A stretch of 64,000 bases of DNA from Pontibacter actiniarum (lineage in GTDB: Bacteria; Bacteroidota; Bacteroidia; Cytophagales; Hymenobacteraceae). How positions within the stretch are numbered: the first letter of the stretch is position 1; each line of letters starts with the position of its first letter. Position numbers and translations under genes: made by a program. Positions 45,501 through 55,152 of the stretch are shown piece after piece. The DNA lies in contig NZ_CP021235.1 in the NCBI RefSeq assembly GCF_003585765.1, positions 3,348,001 through 3,412,000 of the forward strand, read 5' to 3'. Below the pieces are notes generated by a model. The model was not told where the DNA came from. It did no database searches and saw only the letters and a program-made list of their open reading frames with translations.

Positions 45501-48500
45501 ATGGCAGAAGAAAAAACAAGGAGGCTTAAACAGGTTGCGACTACTTTAAACATTGGTACATCCACGATCGTGGATTACCTCTCTGCTAAAGGGTTTGAGG
45601 TGGAAAATAAACCAACCACCAAAATCACGGCAGAGCAGTTCGGTATGCTGGCTAAAGAATTCGCATCCTCAATGCAGGAAAAGCAAGAGGCAGATGAGAT
45701 TCACATCGGTAAAAAGCCACAGAGCAACCAGGTAGTTGAGTCGGAGCCGGCAGCACAGGAGCCTAAAAAGCAAAGCGAGCCTGAAGAGGAGATCCTCATC
45801 AAGAACGCAAGCGCTCCGAAGGCACCAGAGGCGCCAGCGCCAACACCTGCCCCTGCCCCAGCAAAAGAGGAGGAGCCTGCATCTAAGCTGCCGGGAATAA
45901 AGATACTCGGCAAAATCGACCTGGACGCAAAAGGCAGACCAGTAACGAAACAACCGGAACCGGAGCAGAAGCCTGCACCGGAGGCACCCAAAGCAGAGGA
46001 AAAGCCGGCACCAGCCCCGGAAGCTCCAAAGCCAGCGGCACCAGAAGTGCCAAAAGCGGAAGAGCCAGCCAAGCCCGCTGCCGTAACGCCAGCTCCAGAG
46101 GCCGCTGCTCCTAAAGCTGAAGAACCAGCCAAACCACAGCAGCCAAAAGCACCGAAGGCAGAGGAAAAGCCTGCTCAACCGGAAGCCAAAGCGCCTGAGG
46201 CACCTGCCAAGCCTCAGCAGCCAGAAGCTCCGAAGCAGCCAAGCACGCCGGCAGCAGAAAAACCAGCTGCACCAGCACCAAAACAGCCAGAAGCAGAGAA
46301 GGCGCCACAGCAACCGGCCACTCCTGCAGAGGCAAACAAAGGCACAGAAACCAAAGAAGATATAGAAAAGATCACAGCAAAAGCAGACCAACTTAAAGGT
46401 CTGACTGTACTCGGCAAAATTGAACTGCCGACAGAATCGCGTAGAAAAGGCGCCAAGCCTGCCGCCTCTTCTGATGACCGCAAGAAGAAGAAGAAGCGCA
46501 AACGTATTATGGTGGCCACAGAAGGTGGCCAGCCAGGAGCCGCTCAGGGCCAGGGACAGGGAAACCAGCGCCCGACACAGCCTGCCCAGCAAGGCAACCG
46601 CCCAGACCGTGGTAACCAACGCCCGGCAAGACCTGCCAAAGGCAGAGGAGCTGCAAGGCCTGAGAAAGCAGAGGTTACCGATAAGCAGATCCAGGAGCAG
46701 ATTAAGGCTACACTTGCCAAACTGAGCGGTGGTAAAGGCGGCGGCGGTAACCGCGCCAAGTATCGCCGTGAAAAGCGCTCAGCTATTGCTGACGCCACGG
46801 AGGAGCGCCGTATGCAGGAGCAGGCAGAGTCTAAGACACTGCGTGTAACTGAGTTCGTATCTGCGAACGACCTGGCCTCCCTAATGGATGTGAGCGTGAA
46901 CGACGTGATCAAGGTATGTATGCAGTTGGGGATGTTCGTGTCCATCAACCAGCGCCTTGACGCCGAAGCCATCACCATCATTGCTGATGAGTTCGGCTAC
47001 AACGTAGAGTTCATCACCACCGAGGAAGAGCAAGGCCTGGAGGATATTGTAGAGGAGAACGAGGAAGACCTGAAAGAGCGTGCCCCAGTGGTAACCATCA
47101 TGGGCCACGTTGACCATGGTAAAACATCGTTGCTTGACTACATCCGTAGCGCCAACGTAACAGCCGGTGAGGCCGGCGGTATCACGCAGCACATCGGTGC
47201 CTACAAGGTACAGACGGAAAGCGGCCGCACCATTACCTTCCTGGATACACCGGGTCACGAAGCCTTTACGGCAATGCGTGCCCGTGGTGCCAAGGTAACA
47301 GACGTTGTTATTATTGTGGTAGCAGCAGACGACTCTGTGATGCCGCAGACGAAGGAGGCCATCAACCACGCACAGGCGGCGGGTGCCCCAATCATCATTG
47401 CGCTGAACAAAATTGATAAGCCAGGAGCAAACCCGGACAAAGTTCGTGAGGAGCTTGCCCAAATGAACGTTCTGGTAGAGGAATGGGGTGGTAAGTATCA
47501 GGCGCAGGAAGTTTCGGCAAAAACCGGCCAGGGCGTACCTGACCTTCTCGAGAAAGTATTGCTGGAGGCAGAACTGCTTGAGCTGAAAGCTAACCCAGAG
47601 CGCCAGGCAATCGGTACCGTAATCGAAGCCTCGCTGGACAAAGGCCGCGGTTATGTTGCCACCGTACTGGTACAGACTGGTAACCTGAAAATAGGTGATG
47701 TGGTACTGGCAGGCTCTCACTACGGTAGGGTAAAGGCCATGACCGACCACCGCGGTAAGAAAATGAAAGAGGCCGGTCCTTCTACCCCGGTACAGTTACT
47801 GGGTCTGGATGGCGCGCCACAGGCAGGTGATAAGTTCGTGGTAATGGACTCTGAGCGTGAAGCCAGAGAAATCGCCTCTAACAGATCGCAGCTTCAGCGT
47901 GAGCAAAGCCTGCGTACACGTAAGCACATTACACTGGATGAGATCGGTCGCCGTTTGGCAATCGGTACGTTTAAGGAGCTGAACGTGATTGTGAAAGGTG
48001 ACGTGGACGGTTCCGTAGAGGCGCTTTCCGACTCCCTGTTGAAGCTGTCTACGCCTGAGGTTCAGGTGAGCATCATCAACAAAGGTGTGGGTGCCATCTC
48101 AGAATCAGACGTGCTGCTTGCCTCTGCCTCTGACGCCATTATCATTGGCTTCCAGGTTCGTCCGTCTGTGAACGCACGCAGGCTGGCTGAGCAGGAGCAA
48201 ATTGATGTGCGCCTGTACTCTATCATCTACGATGCGATCAACGAGGTGAAGGATGCCATGGAAGGTATGCTTGCCCCTACCCTGAAAGAGGAGATTACTG
48301 GTAACGTAGAAGTACGTGAGGTATTCAAGATCAGCAAGGTGGGTACCATTGCAGGTTGTATGGTGACAGACGGTACTATTCAGCGTAACGCCAAGGTACG
48401 TCTGGTACGTGAAGGCATCGTGGTACACGATGGAGAGATCCTGGCTCTGAAGCGATTCAAGGACGACGTAGCAGAAGTAAGACAAGGCTACGAGTGCGGT

Positions 48501-48584
48501 ATCAGCCTCAGAGGATACAATGACATCCAGGTAGGTGACGTAATTGAAGCTTACGTAGAAAAAGAAGTGAAACGTACGCTGTAG
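45501..48584 (+). CDS. infB: Translation initiation factor IF-2
   Basis: 1027 residues. N-terminal RK-x-L-type helices (~1-60), a long linker rich in Ala, Pro, Glu and Lys (~70-310), a basic KKKKRKRI segment, then the G domain with [12 protein letters not shown] (near 534), LDTPGHEAF and NKIDKPGAN, and the C-terminal domains that bind fMet-tRNA. Length is large owing to the linker. The repeated Ala/Pro/Glu codons are low complexity, which creates long open antisense frames without coding meaning. Last gene of its operon; terminator follows. Confidence 0.97.
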   Translation: MAEEKTRRLKQVATTLNIGTSTIVDYLSAKGFEVENKPTTKITAEQFGMLAKEFASSMQEKQEADEIHIGKKPQSNQVVESEPAAQEPKKQSEPEEEILIKNASAPKAPEAPAPTPAPAPAKEEEPASKLPGIKILGKIDLDAKGRPVTKQPEPEQKPAPEAPKAEEKPAPAPEAPKPAAPEVPKAEEPAKPAAVTPAPEAAAPKAEEPAKPQQPKAPKAEEKPAQPEAKAPEAPAKPQQPEAPKQPSTPAAEKPAAPAPKQPEAEKAPQQPATPAEANKGTETKEDIEKITAKADQLKGLTVLGKIELPTESRRKGAKPAASSDDRKKKKKRKRIMVATEGGQPGAAQGQGQGNQRPTQPAQQGNRPDRGNQRPARPAKGRGAARPEKAEVTDKQIQEQIKATLAKLSGGKGGGGNRAKYRREKRSAIADATEERRMQEQAESKTLRVTEFVSANDLASLMDVSVNDVIKVCMQLGMFVSINQRLDAEAITIIADEFGYNVEFITTEEEQGLEDIVEENEEDLKERAPVVTIMGHVDHGKTSLLDYIRSANVTAGEAGGITQHIGAYKVQTESGRTITFLDTPGHEAFTAMRARGAKVTDVVIIVVAADDSVMPQTKEAINHAQAAGAPIIIALNKIDKPGANPDKVREELAQMNVLVEEWGGKYQAQEVSAKTGQGVPDLLEKVLLEAELLELKANPERQAIGTVIEASLDKGRGYVATVLVQTGNLKIGDVVLAGSHYGRVKAMTDHRGKKMKEAGPSTPVQLLGLDGAPQAGDKFVVMDSEREAREIASNRSQLQREQSLRTRKHITLDEIGRRLAIGTFKELNVIVKGDVDGSVEALSDSLLKLSTPEVQVSIINKGVGAISESDVLLASASDAIIIGFQVRPSVNARRLAEQEQIDVRLYSIIYDAINEVKDAMEGMLAPTLKEEITGNVEVREVFKISKVGTIAGCMVTDGTIQRNAKVRLVREGIVVHDGEILALKRFKDDVAEVRQGYECGISLRGYNDIQVGDVIEAYVEKEVKRTL

Positions 48585-48604
48585 TAACAGACAGCATGCA
48601 TCAT

Positions 48605-48647
48605 AAAAAAGCCCCCGGTTGCCTTGTGCAGCCGGGGGCTTTTCTTT
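48605..48647 (+). terminator. Terminator of the infB operon
   Basis: Stem AAAAGCCCCCGGTTGC / GCAGCCGGGGGCTTTT (one G-T pair) with loop CTTGT, then TCTTTT. Confidence 0.92.
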
Positions 48648-49099
48648 TAGATACCTCCTATCTCAAAAAATAAGGAGCTACCAAAGCACGGCAGCCTAAG
48701 GCCGGGGTTACCTAAGCTGGCAAGGCTATAGCTATGCCAACATACCAAAAGGCCGCTGTTGCTCGACTGAGGCTAAAGTACAGCTCCCATAGCTCCAGGC
48801 TTATGCGGCGGCGGCACATCCTGCCCAGGCCTGCACATGAGGGCAGCGTAGGTCTTTATCGACAAGAGAGCCGGAAGGTACGCTCAGTACCAAACCTGAT
48901 CTTACTTGCCCACAAAGAGACCAACCGTAACTTACCAGCAACAAACTTCTTACCAGGGGAAGCGAAAGAAGAGGAAGGGGCGGTTAGCGTGAAGCAACTG
49001 CCATTAAAAGACAAGGATCCAGACACCAGCACTTAACCGACTGCCGCAAAGAAGTACAGAGAAGGCAGCCAAGGCTACAGACCGTACTTACAGGAGCCC
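48648..49099. other. Intergenic, nothing clear
   Basis: About 450 bases. A 100-codon open frame at 48734-49036 has no signal peptide, no recognised motif and irregular composition, and I do not take it as a gene. No tRNA or repeat seen. Confidence 0.45.
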
Positions 49100-49150
49100 G
49101 TATAAAGCAGGAGCGGCCGCCCAATAAGGGCGACCGCTCCTGCTTTATAC
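49100..49150. terminator. Long bidirectional hairpin with octamer-like arms
   Basis: Arms 49100-49122 and 49128-49150 pair over 23 bases with one mismatch; core GCAGGAGCGG / CCGCTCCTGC. The right arm ends in TTTATAC and continues into the octamer copy at 49145-49152. Confidence 0.8.
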
Positions 49151-49168
49151 TTATATCTTTAGCTTCGT

Positions 49169-49504
49169 TTAATCAAGGTCCTGCCGGCGGAGGCGTCGCT
49201 TATCGCGCTTACGCTTTTTCATCATCTTCTCCTCTTTCTTCAGAATCGCCTTCATGCGTTTGCTGTTCGCAATCTTTCTTTTGGCGAAGCTGCTGCGCGT
49301 AACACCCTCGTAGGTATTGTACCGAACATCCAGACCAGCGGCGCGCTGGCCTACTGCATCTTCCGTCGAGCCACGGGTCTCTTTCTTGGCCGTGCCCCAA
49401 TACTCATCTTTAGTAGAAGCACTACTAAGCGACGACTGGGCATTGGCTTTCGTGGTGAAAAGTACAATTCCAAGAGAAAACAGAAGCAGAATCAGTTTTT
49501 TCAT
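49169..49504 (-). CDS. Small secreted protein with basic C-terminus
   Basis: 111 residues. Signal peptide (LILLLFSLGIVLFTTKANAQ) and a short mature part with Ser-rich N-terminus, a polar middle (GSTEDAVGQRAAGLDVRYNTYEG) and a strongly basic helical tail (KKEEKMMKKRKRDKRRLRR). I recognise no family. The charge suggests binding to an anionic partner, e.g. nucleic acid or lipopolysaccharide, but that is inference. Ends next to the hairpin, single gene. Confidence 0.75.
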   Translation of the reverse strand: MKKLILLLFSLGIVLFTTKANAQSSLSSASTKDEYWGTAKKETRGSTEDAVGQRAAGLDVRYNTYEGVTRSSFAKRKIANSKRMKAILKKEEKMMKKRKRDKRRLRRQDLD

Positions 49505-49596
49505 AAACCATTGTTAATGTTCTATGTATACAACGCAAACAGGCTCTAAAAGTATACATTTTTCTCAAAACACAACACCGGAATAGAAAATTCCTG

Positions 49597-50550
49597 CTAT
49601 TTAAATTTGTACGAAACGCCGAGCCCAAGCGTCTGCTTCAGCTGCAGGCGCGGGCCGGAACCGTCCACTTTATTGTCATCGTCCCGGTCGAGCGCCACGT
49701 CAACGTCATCGTCATAGATCATGTGCACGAAAAGGCTGGCAGAGATGGTTTTGTTCACCTTGAAATTGACCATGTTCTCCCAGTTCACATCTATGTTCTG
49801 CGGGTCGCGCAGGTAGTTCGAAAACAGGTCCAGCTTAGACTGCAGCGTCACGTTGGTCAGCAGTTCGCTGGTGTACCGCACGTTTACGTAGCCACCGAAC
49901 TCCTTGCGGAGGTGCTCACCAGTTCCGGGTATAGGGTTGCCTTCGCTGTCCTTCCTGGCGGGGGCAACCCCAAAGGCGCCCTTGTCTGCCAGCACCTGGC
50001 TCTCTACGATCGTAAACTTGCCCGTGAAGGGCGAAATAAACACCGAAAGCTTGTCGTTTGGCTTATAGTCCATACCGACGGAAGCGAGGATGTAGGCCGG
50101 CGAGAAGAAGTTAGACCGGAGTGTATCGCGGGTAATGGTGTAGGTTGGCGTAAGCTGGGTCTTGATGTTGAACTGCCCCGTGTAGTACCAGCGCTTGGAG
50201 GCACGGTAGCCGTACTTCAGGTTCAGCTCCAGCTTATCATCGCTCTTCTGCACACGCCGCCCCTCTAGCTTCACGAGCCCGTAAGTAAGATCAAGGGAGT
50301 TGTTCCAGGTGTTTTTGCCCTGCTTGTAGTTGCCGTACAGAGAGGCCGTGCCCAGCACTGAAACAGTGTTCTGACCGCCGGCGGCCCAGTTGCTCAGGCT
50401 TACCTGGCTAAAGTTAACGGCCCCAACGCCGCCAAAATCCCAGATGTTGACCTTGGTGGTATCCTGCGGGAGTGGCGCTGCAGCTACTGTGGAGAAGAAA
50501 GGGAAAAGAGTAAGAACAAGTAAAAGTACGCGCAAACAGTAAAAAGACAT
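49597..50550 (-). CDS. DUF3078 family outer-membrane-type protein
   Basis: 317 residues. Signal peptide (VLLLVLTLFPFFSTVAAA) followed by a predicted beta-barrel, with WAAGGQNTVSVLGTASLYGNY and NSLDLTYGLVK as characteristic DUF3078 segments and a final strand GLGVSYKFK. Function is not established; likely outer membrane. It starts 14 bases after the stop of mscL, so the two are probably co-transcribed. Confidence 0.87.
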   Translation of the reverse strand: MSFYCLRVLLLVLTLFPFFSTVAAAPLPQDTTKVNIWDFGGVGAVNFSQVSLSNWAAGGQNTVSVLGTASLYGNYKQGKNTWNNSLDLTYGLVKLEGRRVQKSDDKLELNLKYGYRASKRWYYTGQFNIKTQLTPTYTITRDTLRSNFFSPAYILASVGMDYKPNDKLSVFISPFTGKFTIVESQVLADKGAFGVAPARKDSEGNPIPGTGEHLRKEFGGYVNVRYTSELLTNVTLQSKLDLFSNYLRDPQNIDVNWENMVNFKVNKTISASLFVHMIYDDDVDVALDRDDDNKVDGSGPRLQLKQTLGLGVSYKFK

Positions 50551-50564
50551 GACTTTGGAATAGA

Positions 50565-51014
50565 TTAAACAACTTTATCGTGGGGCTCTGAGGCGGCAGA
50601 GGGGTTCTGCCCTTTCAGCAGGTCGCGGATCTCGGCCAGCAGCACTTCTTGCTTGTTAACAGGCGGCGCAGGTTTGGCAGCCTCTTTTTCCTGCAGGCGG
50701 TTAATGGTACGCACCAGCATGAATATAGCCAGGGCGATAATCAGGAAGTTGATGACCACCTGTATAAAATTACCGTAGTTGAGGGTAACAGCCTTCGCCA
50801 CGACCTCGCCGTTCTCCACCACGGCCTCCTTTAGCACCACTTGGAGCGAACTAAAGTCTATGCCACTAACGAGCAGGCCCAGCGGGGGCATAATAATATC
50901 ATCAACGAGCGATTTTGTAATGGCCCCGAAGGCGGCACCGATCACAACCGCTACGGCAAGGTCAATGACGTTGCCTTTGACGGCAAATTTCTTAAAATCA
51001 GAGATAAATCCCAT
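50565..51014 (-). CDS. mscL: Large-conductance mechanosensitive channel
   Basis: 149-residue inner-membrane channel subunit that opens on membrane tension to release solutes after osmotic downshock. The first helix after [28 protein letters not shown] is diagnostic; the second is [17 protein letters not shown]. The C-terminal part is a charged helix ([14 protein letters not shown]). ATG at 51014 gives the canonical opening; the upstream frame is Cys/Pro-rich and not plausible. Slightly longer periplasmic loop than in E. coli. Confidence 0.95.
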   Translation of the reverse strand: MGFISDFKKFAVKGNVIDLAVAVVIGAAFGAITKSLVDDIIMPPLGLLVSGIDFSSLQVVLKEAVVENGEVVAKAVTLNYGNFIQVVINFLIIALAIFMLVRTINRLQEKEAAKPAPPVNKQEVLLAEIRDLLKGQNPSAASEPHDKVV

Positions 51015-51147
51015 GAATAAAACTATAGATAAAGGGTGAAAAATAAGACGACCAGAAGGCCCCCGGCAGCAGGCTGGCACCCCCTCAGGACAAGCCGCAC
51101 ACACCGGCTGCTCCTTGAGTAGCTGTTTCGGGATTGAACTAAATCCT

Positions 51148-51155
51148 TATATTTG
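51148..51155 (+). promoter_or_regulatory. Promoter -7 box for the enoyl-CoA hydratase gene
   Basis: TATATTTG, exact TAnnTTTG match, 41 bases before the start codon. It may also drive the long gene run that follows. Confidence 0.5.
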
Positions 51156-51196
51156 TGACAAAGAAAAAAGATTTTAACCAGAGTTGACAATATCTT

Positions 51197-51979
51197 ATGG
51201 CCACATACGAAAACCTCTTGCTTGACCTGCAAAACGGCATCCTGACAATTACCATCAACCGTGCAGACAAGCTTAACGCCTTGAATATAGACACTATCAA
51301 GGAAATAAAAAACGCGATGCAGCAAGTATACGACGATACAGCGATAAAAGGAGCCATCCTGACAGGTGCCGGACCGAAGGCATTTGTGGCAGGCGCCGAC
51401 ATCACTGAGATTGCCGAGCTGAGCGAGGTAACGGCCCGTAGCTTTGCCGAAAGAGGGCAGGAAGTGTTCGCCATGATCGAGCGTAGCACCAAGCCTGTGA
51501 TTGCCGCTGTCAACGGCTTTGCGCTGGGCGGCGGGTGCGAGCTGGCCATGGCCTGCCACATTCGCGTTGCCGCTGAGAACGCCCGCTTCGGGCAACCGGA
51601 GGTAAACCTGGGCCTGATACCGGGCTACGGCGGCACACAGCGCCTGACGCAGCTGGTGGGCAAAGGCAAAGCCATGGAGCTTATGATGACTGCCGACATG
51701 ATCGGGGCGCAGGAGGCCCTGCAGCTGGGGCTGGTGAACCACGTGGTGCCACAGGAGCAGCTGATGGGCAAAAGCGTTGAGATTCTGGAAAAGATCATGG
51801 GCAAGGCACCGCTGGCGATTGGGCTGGTGATTGAGTGCGTGAACGCCGTGTTCAACAAGGACGAGAACGGGTACCAGACAGAAGCAAACGCCTTTGCACG
51901 CTGCTGCACCTCCGAAGACTTTGTAGAGGGCACCAGCGCTTTTATCGAGAAACGTAAGCCGGAGTTCACTGGCAATTAA
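51197..51979 (+). CDS. Enoyl-CoA hydratase/isomerase
   Basis: 260-residue crotonase-fold enzyme. Both catalytic glutamates are in place: ALGGGCELAMA and QPEVNLGLIPGYGGTQRL. The oxyanion-hole segment AFVAGADITE is intact. It probably hydrates enoyl-CoA in beta-oxidation or related acyl-CoA metabolism. It precedes a polysaccharide/envelope gene run at 43 bases and may simply share its promoter. Confidence 0.92.
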   Translation: MATYENLLLDLQNGILTITINRADKLNALNIDTIKEIKNAMQQVYDDTAIKGAILTGAGPKAFVAGADITEIAELSEVTARSFAERGQEVFAMIERSTKPVIAAVNGFALGGGCELAMACHIRVAAENARFGQPEVNLGLIPGYGGTQRLTQLVGKGKAMELMMTADMIGAQEALQLGLVNHVVPQEQLMGKSVEILEKIMGKAPLAIGLVIECVNAVFNKDENGYQTEANAFARCCTSEDFVEGTSAFIEKRKPEFTGN

Positions 51980-52021
51980 TCACGCAAAAACACCCCTTAC
52001 CCCGACCCCGAGACAGACCGC

Positions 52022-53515
52022 ATGAGCATAGCCAAGAAATTGGTCGGGCAAACTGCTGCCTATGGCCTGAGCAGCATTGTAGGCAGAGCCCTCAACTACC
52101 TGCTCGTTCCTCTTTACACCGCCGTATTCCTCCCGGAGGAGTACGGCGTGGTAACGTACCTGTATGCGTTTGTGGCTTTCTTTAACATCCTGTACACCTA
52201 CGGGATGGAAACGGCCTACTTCCGCTTCGCCAACAAGCCCGACACCAACCAACACCGGCTCTACAACCAGGTGCTCAGCCTCATCATCTGCAGCAGCATC
52301 GTGTTTACCGCCGTCCTCATACTTGCCTCCGGGGCCATCGCGTCTTATATCGGCTATCCCGACCAGCAGGAGTACATCATCTGGCTGGCACTGGTACTGG
52401 CCATTGACGCCATCGTCGCCATTCCATTTGCCAGGCTGCGCCTGGAGGGCCGCCCGATGAAGTTCACCAGTATAAAACTGTCGAACATCCTGCTCACCGT
52501 AGGGGCTAACATGTTCTTTCTCGTGCTGTGCCGGAACATCTACCAGGGAGAGTACCTGCAGGGGCTGCGCCCGTTGGTGGAGCGCATCTACAACCCGGAC
52601 TTTGGCGTTGGCTACATTTTCCTGATCAACCTGGTGGCCAACGCGCTGCTTATCCCGATGCTGTGGCGCGAGTTCCGCGACTTCCGCTTTAGCCTGAACA
52701 GGGAGGTGCTGCAGCCAATGTGGCTGTATGCGTACCCTTTGCTGTTCATGGGGCTCGCAGGTATGGTTAACGAGGTGATCGACCGCATCCTGCTGGAGCG
52801 CTGGCTACCCGAAAGCTTTTACCCTGACATGAGCAACATGGCTGCCGTTGGGGTGTACGGGGCCTGCTACAAGCTTTCCATCTTCATGACGCTGGCCATA
52901 CAGGCTTTCCGCTACGCCGCCGAGCCGTTCTTTTTCTCACAGTCCGGAGACCGTAACTCCCCTACCACCTTTGCGCTGGTCATGAAGTGGTTTGTGATTG
53001 TGTGCGCCTTCATCTTCCTGTTTATCTCGGCCAACCTGGAGGACTTTGCCCTGCTGCTGCGTAGCCCGCAGTACCGCGAAGGCATCATGGTGGTGCCGGT
53101 GCTGCTGCTGGCGAACCTGTTCCTGGGCGTGTACTACAACCTGTCTGTGTGGTTTAAGCTGACGGACAAGACCAAGTACGGCACCTACATCAGCTTTGGC
53201 GGTGCGGCCGTCACCATACTTTTTAACCTGCTGCTGATACCGGTGCTGGGGTACATGGGCTCCGCTGTCGCCACGCTTGTCTGCTACTTTAGCATGGCGC
53301 TGGCCAGTTACCTGCTCGGCAACAGGCATTACCCCATCCCCTACCCTGTCAAAAGCATTATGGGGTACGTGCTGCTGGCGGCAGGCCTCGTGTGGCTGGC
53401 CCTATCCGTTGATATCCAGAACTTTTGGCTGCGCCACGCTTACCACCTCTCCGTTTGCCTTGCCTTTGCGGCAGTGGTGTGGGTGCGGGAGCGCCATAGT
53501 CTTCTTAAACTTTAA
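52022..53515 (+). CDS. Polysaccharide flippase (MATE/Wzx-like)
   Basis: 497 residues with about 14 membrane helices. N-terminal LVGQTAAYGLSSIVGRALNYLL and PLYTAVFLPEEYGVVTYLYAF are typical of oligosaccharide flippases (Polysacc_synt family). Expected to move a lipid-linked glycan across the inner membrane. No polymerase gene lies next to it; the neighbour dut and nucleotidyltransferase genes follow closely (18 and ~157 bases). Confidence 0.9.
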   Translation: MSIAKKLVGQTAAYGLSSIVGRALNYLLVPLYTAVFLPEEYGVVTYLYAFVAFFNILYTYGMETAYFRFANKPDTNQHRLYNQVLSLIICSSIVFTAVLILASGAIASYIGYPDQQEYIIWLALVLAIDAIVAIPFARLRLEGRPMKFTSIKLSNILLTVGANMFFLVLCRNIYQGEYLQGLRPLVERIYNPDFGVGYIFLINLVANALLIPMLWREFRDFRFSLNREVLQPMWLYAYPLLFMGLAGMVNEVIDRILLERWLPESFYPDMSNMAAVGVYGACYKLSIFMTLAIQAFRYAAEPFFFSQSGDRNSPTTFALVMKWFVIVCAFIFLFISANLEDFALLLRSPQYREGIMVVPVLLLANLFLGVYYNLSVWFKLTDKTKYGTYISFGGAAVTILFNLLLIPVLGYMGSAVATLVCYFSMALASYLLGNRHYPIPYPVKSIMGYVLLAAGLVWLALSVDIQNFWLRHAYHLSVCLAFAAVVWVRERHSLLKL

Positions 53516-53533
53516 TATATATATTTAGCTATA

Positions 53534-53983
53534 ATGGACAACAAGAACCTGCCTGTAAACGTCATTAACCAATCGAAGCACGCGTTGCCGGGCTACCAAA
53601 CCGTGCATTCTGCCGGCATGGACCTGCGGGCGAACCTCGAGGCGCCTGTTACGTTGAAGCCACTGCAGCGTGCCCTCATCCCAACGGGCCTTTTTATCGA
53701 GCTGCCTGAGGGGCACGAGGCGCAAATACGCCCAAGAAGCGGTTTGGCTTACAAGCATGGCATTTCCATCGTTAACAGCCCGGGCACTATCGACGCCGAT
53801 TACCGTGGCGAAATAAAGGTATTGCTCGTCAACCTCTCGGACCAGGATTTTGTGGTGGAGGACGGAGAGCGCGTAGCCCAGATGGTGGTGGCAAAGTATG
53901 AGCGCGTTGAGTGGCAGGAAGCAAACGCCCTATCGGACACAGCCCGTGGGGCGGGCGGCTACGGCAGCACCGGCACCAGGTAA
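53534..53983 (+). CDS. dut: Deoxyuridine 5'-triphosphate nucleotidohydrolase
   Basis: 149-residue trimeric dUTPase that hydrolyses dUTP to dUMP and keeps uracil out of DNA. Motifs: SAGMDLRA (I), RPRSGLA (II), [15 protein letters not shown] (III), GERVAQMV (IV), and the glycine-rich [10 protein letters not shown] tail (V). Its place between a flippase and a sugar nucleotidyltransferase is frequent in Bacteroidota but unexplained by pathway logic. Confidence 0.96.
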   Translation: MDNKNLPVNVINQSKHALPGYQTVHSAGMDLRANLEAPVTLKPLQRALIPTGLFIELPEGHEAQIRPRSGLAYKHGISIVNSPGTIDADYRGEIKVLLVNLSDQDFVVEDGERVAQMVVAKYERVEWQEANALSDTARGAGGYGSTGTR

Positions 53984-54140
53984 GCGGCCAAACCTTGCTG
54001 CTTTGGCCCGCACACCGCTGGGAACTATGGCGCACGGCTAGCCCGGGGCACGCCCGCCAACAGTAACAAGTATAAAACGAATAAATAAGCTATGGCGCAG
54101 GCCGTAGCATAAACTTAACTTTAGAACTAAAAAAACAGCT

Positions 54141-55148
54141 ATGAGGATTATCGTACCGATGGCCGGAATGGGCAAACGCATGCGCCCACACACGCTTACA
54201 GTTCCCAAACCACTTATCCCTATTGCAGGCAAGCCGATCGTGCAGCGCCTGGTGGAAGATATAGCCAAAGTGTGCCAGGAGCCTATTGAAGAGGTAGCCT
54301 TCATTATCGGTCATTTTGGGGAGGAAGTAGAAAACGACCTGAAGGAAATCGCTGACAAGATCGGCGCCAAGGGCACCATTGTTTACCAGGAGGAAGCCTT
54401 GGGAACAGCGCATGCCATACTCTGCGCCAAAGAGGCCCTGAAGGGTAAAGTGGTGGTGGCTTTCGCCGATACGCTTTTCAAAGCAGACTTCCAGCTCGAC
54501 ACCAACGCCGACGGCACCATCTGGGTGCAGCGCGTGGAGGACCCGCGTCCGTACGGTGTGGTGAAGCTGAACGACAAAAACGAGATCACTGACTTTGTGG
54601 AAAAGCCGCAGGAGTTCATCTCCGACCTGGCTATCATCGGCATCTACTACTTCCGCGACGGCGAGTACCTGAAAGAAGAGCTACAGTACCTGCTCGATAA
54701 CGACATCAAGGATAAAGGCGAGTACCAGCTCACCAACGCCCTGGAGAACATGAAGAACAAGGGCACCAAGTTTATACCTGCCGTGATCTCGGAGTGGTTA
54801 GACTGTGGAAATAAAAACGCAACTGTTCATACTAACCAGCGCTATTTGGAGTATATAAAGGATGAGGAAGGCCTGGTGGCCTCGTCGGCAAAGCTGGAGA
54901 ATGCAGTAATCATCCCTCCTGTATACATTGGCGAAAACGTGCGCATTACCAACTCGGTAGTAGGACCACATGTTTCCATAGGCAACAACACTAACGTATA
55001 CAACTCTGTGGTGAGCAACTCCATCATTCAGGAGAGCACATCCCTTAAAAACGGCAACGTGGCAAACTCAATGTTGGGCAACTTTGTTGTGTATGAGGGG
55101 CGCCAGTCTGATCTCAGCCTAGGCGACTACAATACGCTTACAGAGTAA
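54141..55148 (+). CDS. Sugar-phosphate nucleotidyltransferase
   Basis: 335 residues. N-terminal nucleotidyltransferase domain with VPMAGMGKRMRPHTLTVPKPLIPI (signature Gly-rich loop plus Lys), followed by FVEKP and GIYYF, then a C-terminal left-handed beta-helix (VYIGENVRITNSVVGPHVSIG). Similar to glucose-1-phosphate thymidylyltransferase and mannose-1-phosphate guanylyltransferase; the sugar and nucleotide cannot be set by sequence alone. It probably provides an activated sugar for a surface polysaccharide. The next gene starts 4 bases after its stop. Confidence 0.9.
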   Translation: MRIIVPMAGMGKRMRPHTLTVPKPLIPIAGKPIVQRLVEDIAKVCQEPIEEVAFIIGHFGEEVENDLKEIADKIGAKGTIVYQEEALGTAHAILCAKEALKGKVVVAFADTLFKADFQLDTNADGTIWVQRVEDPRPYGVVKLNDKNEITDFVEKPQEFISDLAIIGIYYFRDGEYLKEELQYLLDNDIKDKGEYQLTNALENMKNKGTKFIPAVISEWLDCGNKNATVHTNQRYLEYIKDEEGLVASSAKLENAVIIPPVYIGENVRITNSVVGPHVSIGNNTNVYNSVVSNSIIQESTSLKNGNVANSMLGNFVVYEGRQSDLSLGDYNTLTE

Positions 55149-55152
55149 TACC

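Noticed and set aside
45669..46619. Long antisense open frame over the infB linker
   Set aside because: It arises from the Ala/Pro/Glu low-complexity linker read on the other strand; Cys/Trp-rich and not credible.
48734..49036. 100-codon open frame after infB
   Set aside because: No signal, motif or clean codon pattern; it spans a gap with no promoter box and looks like chance.
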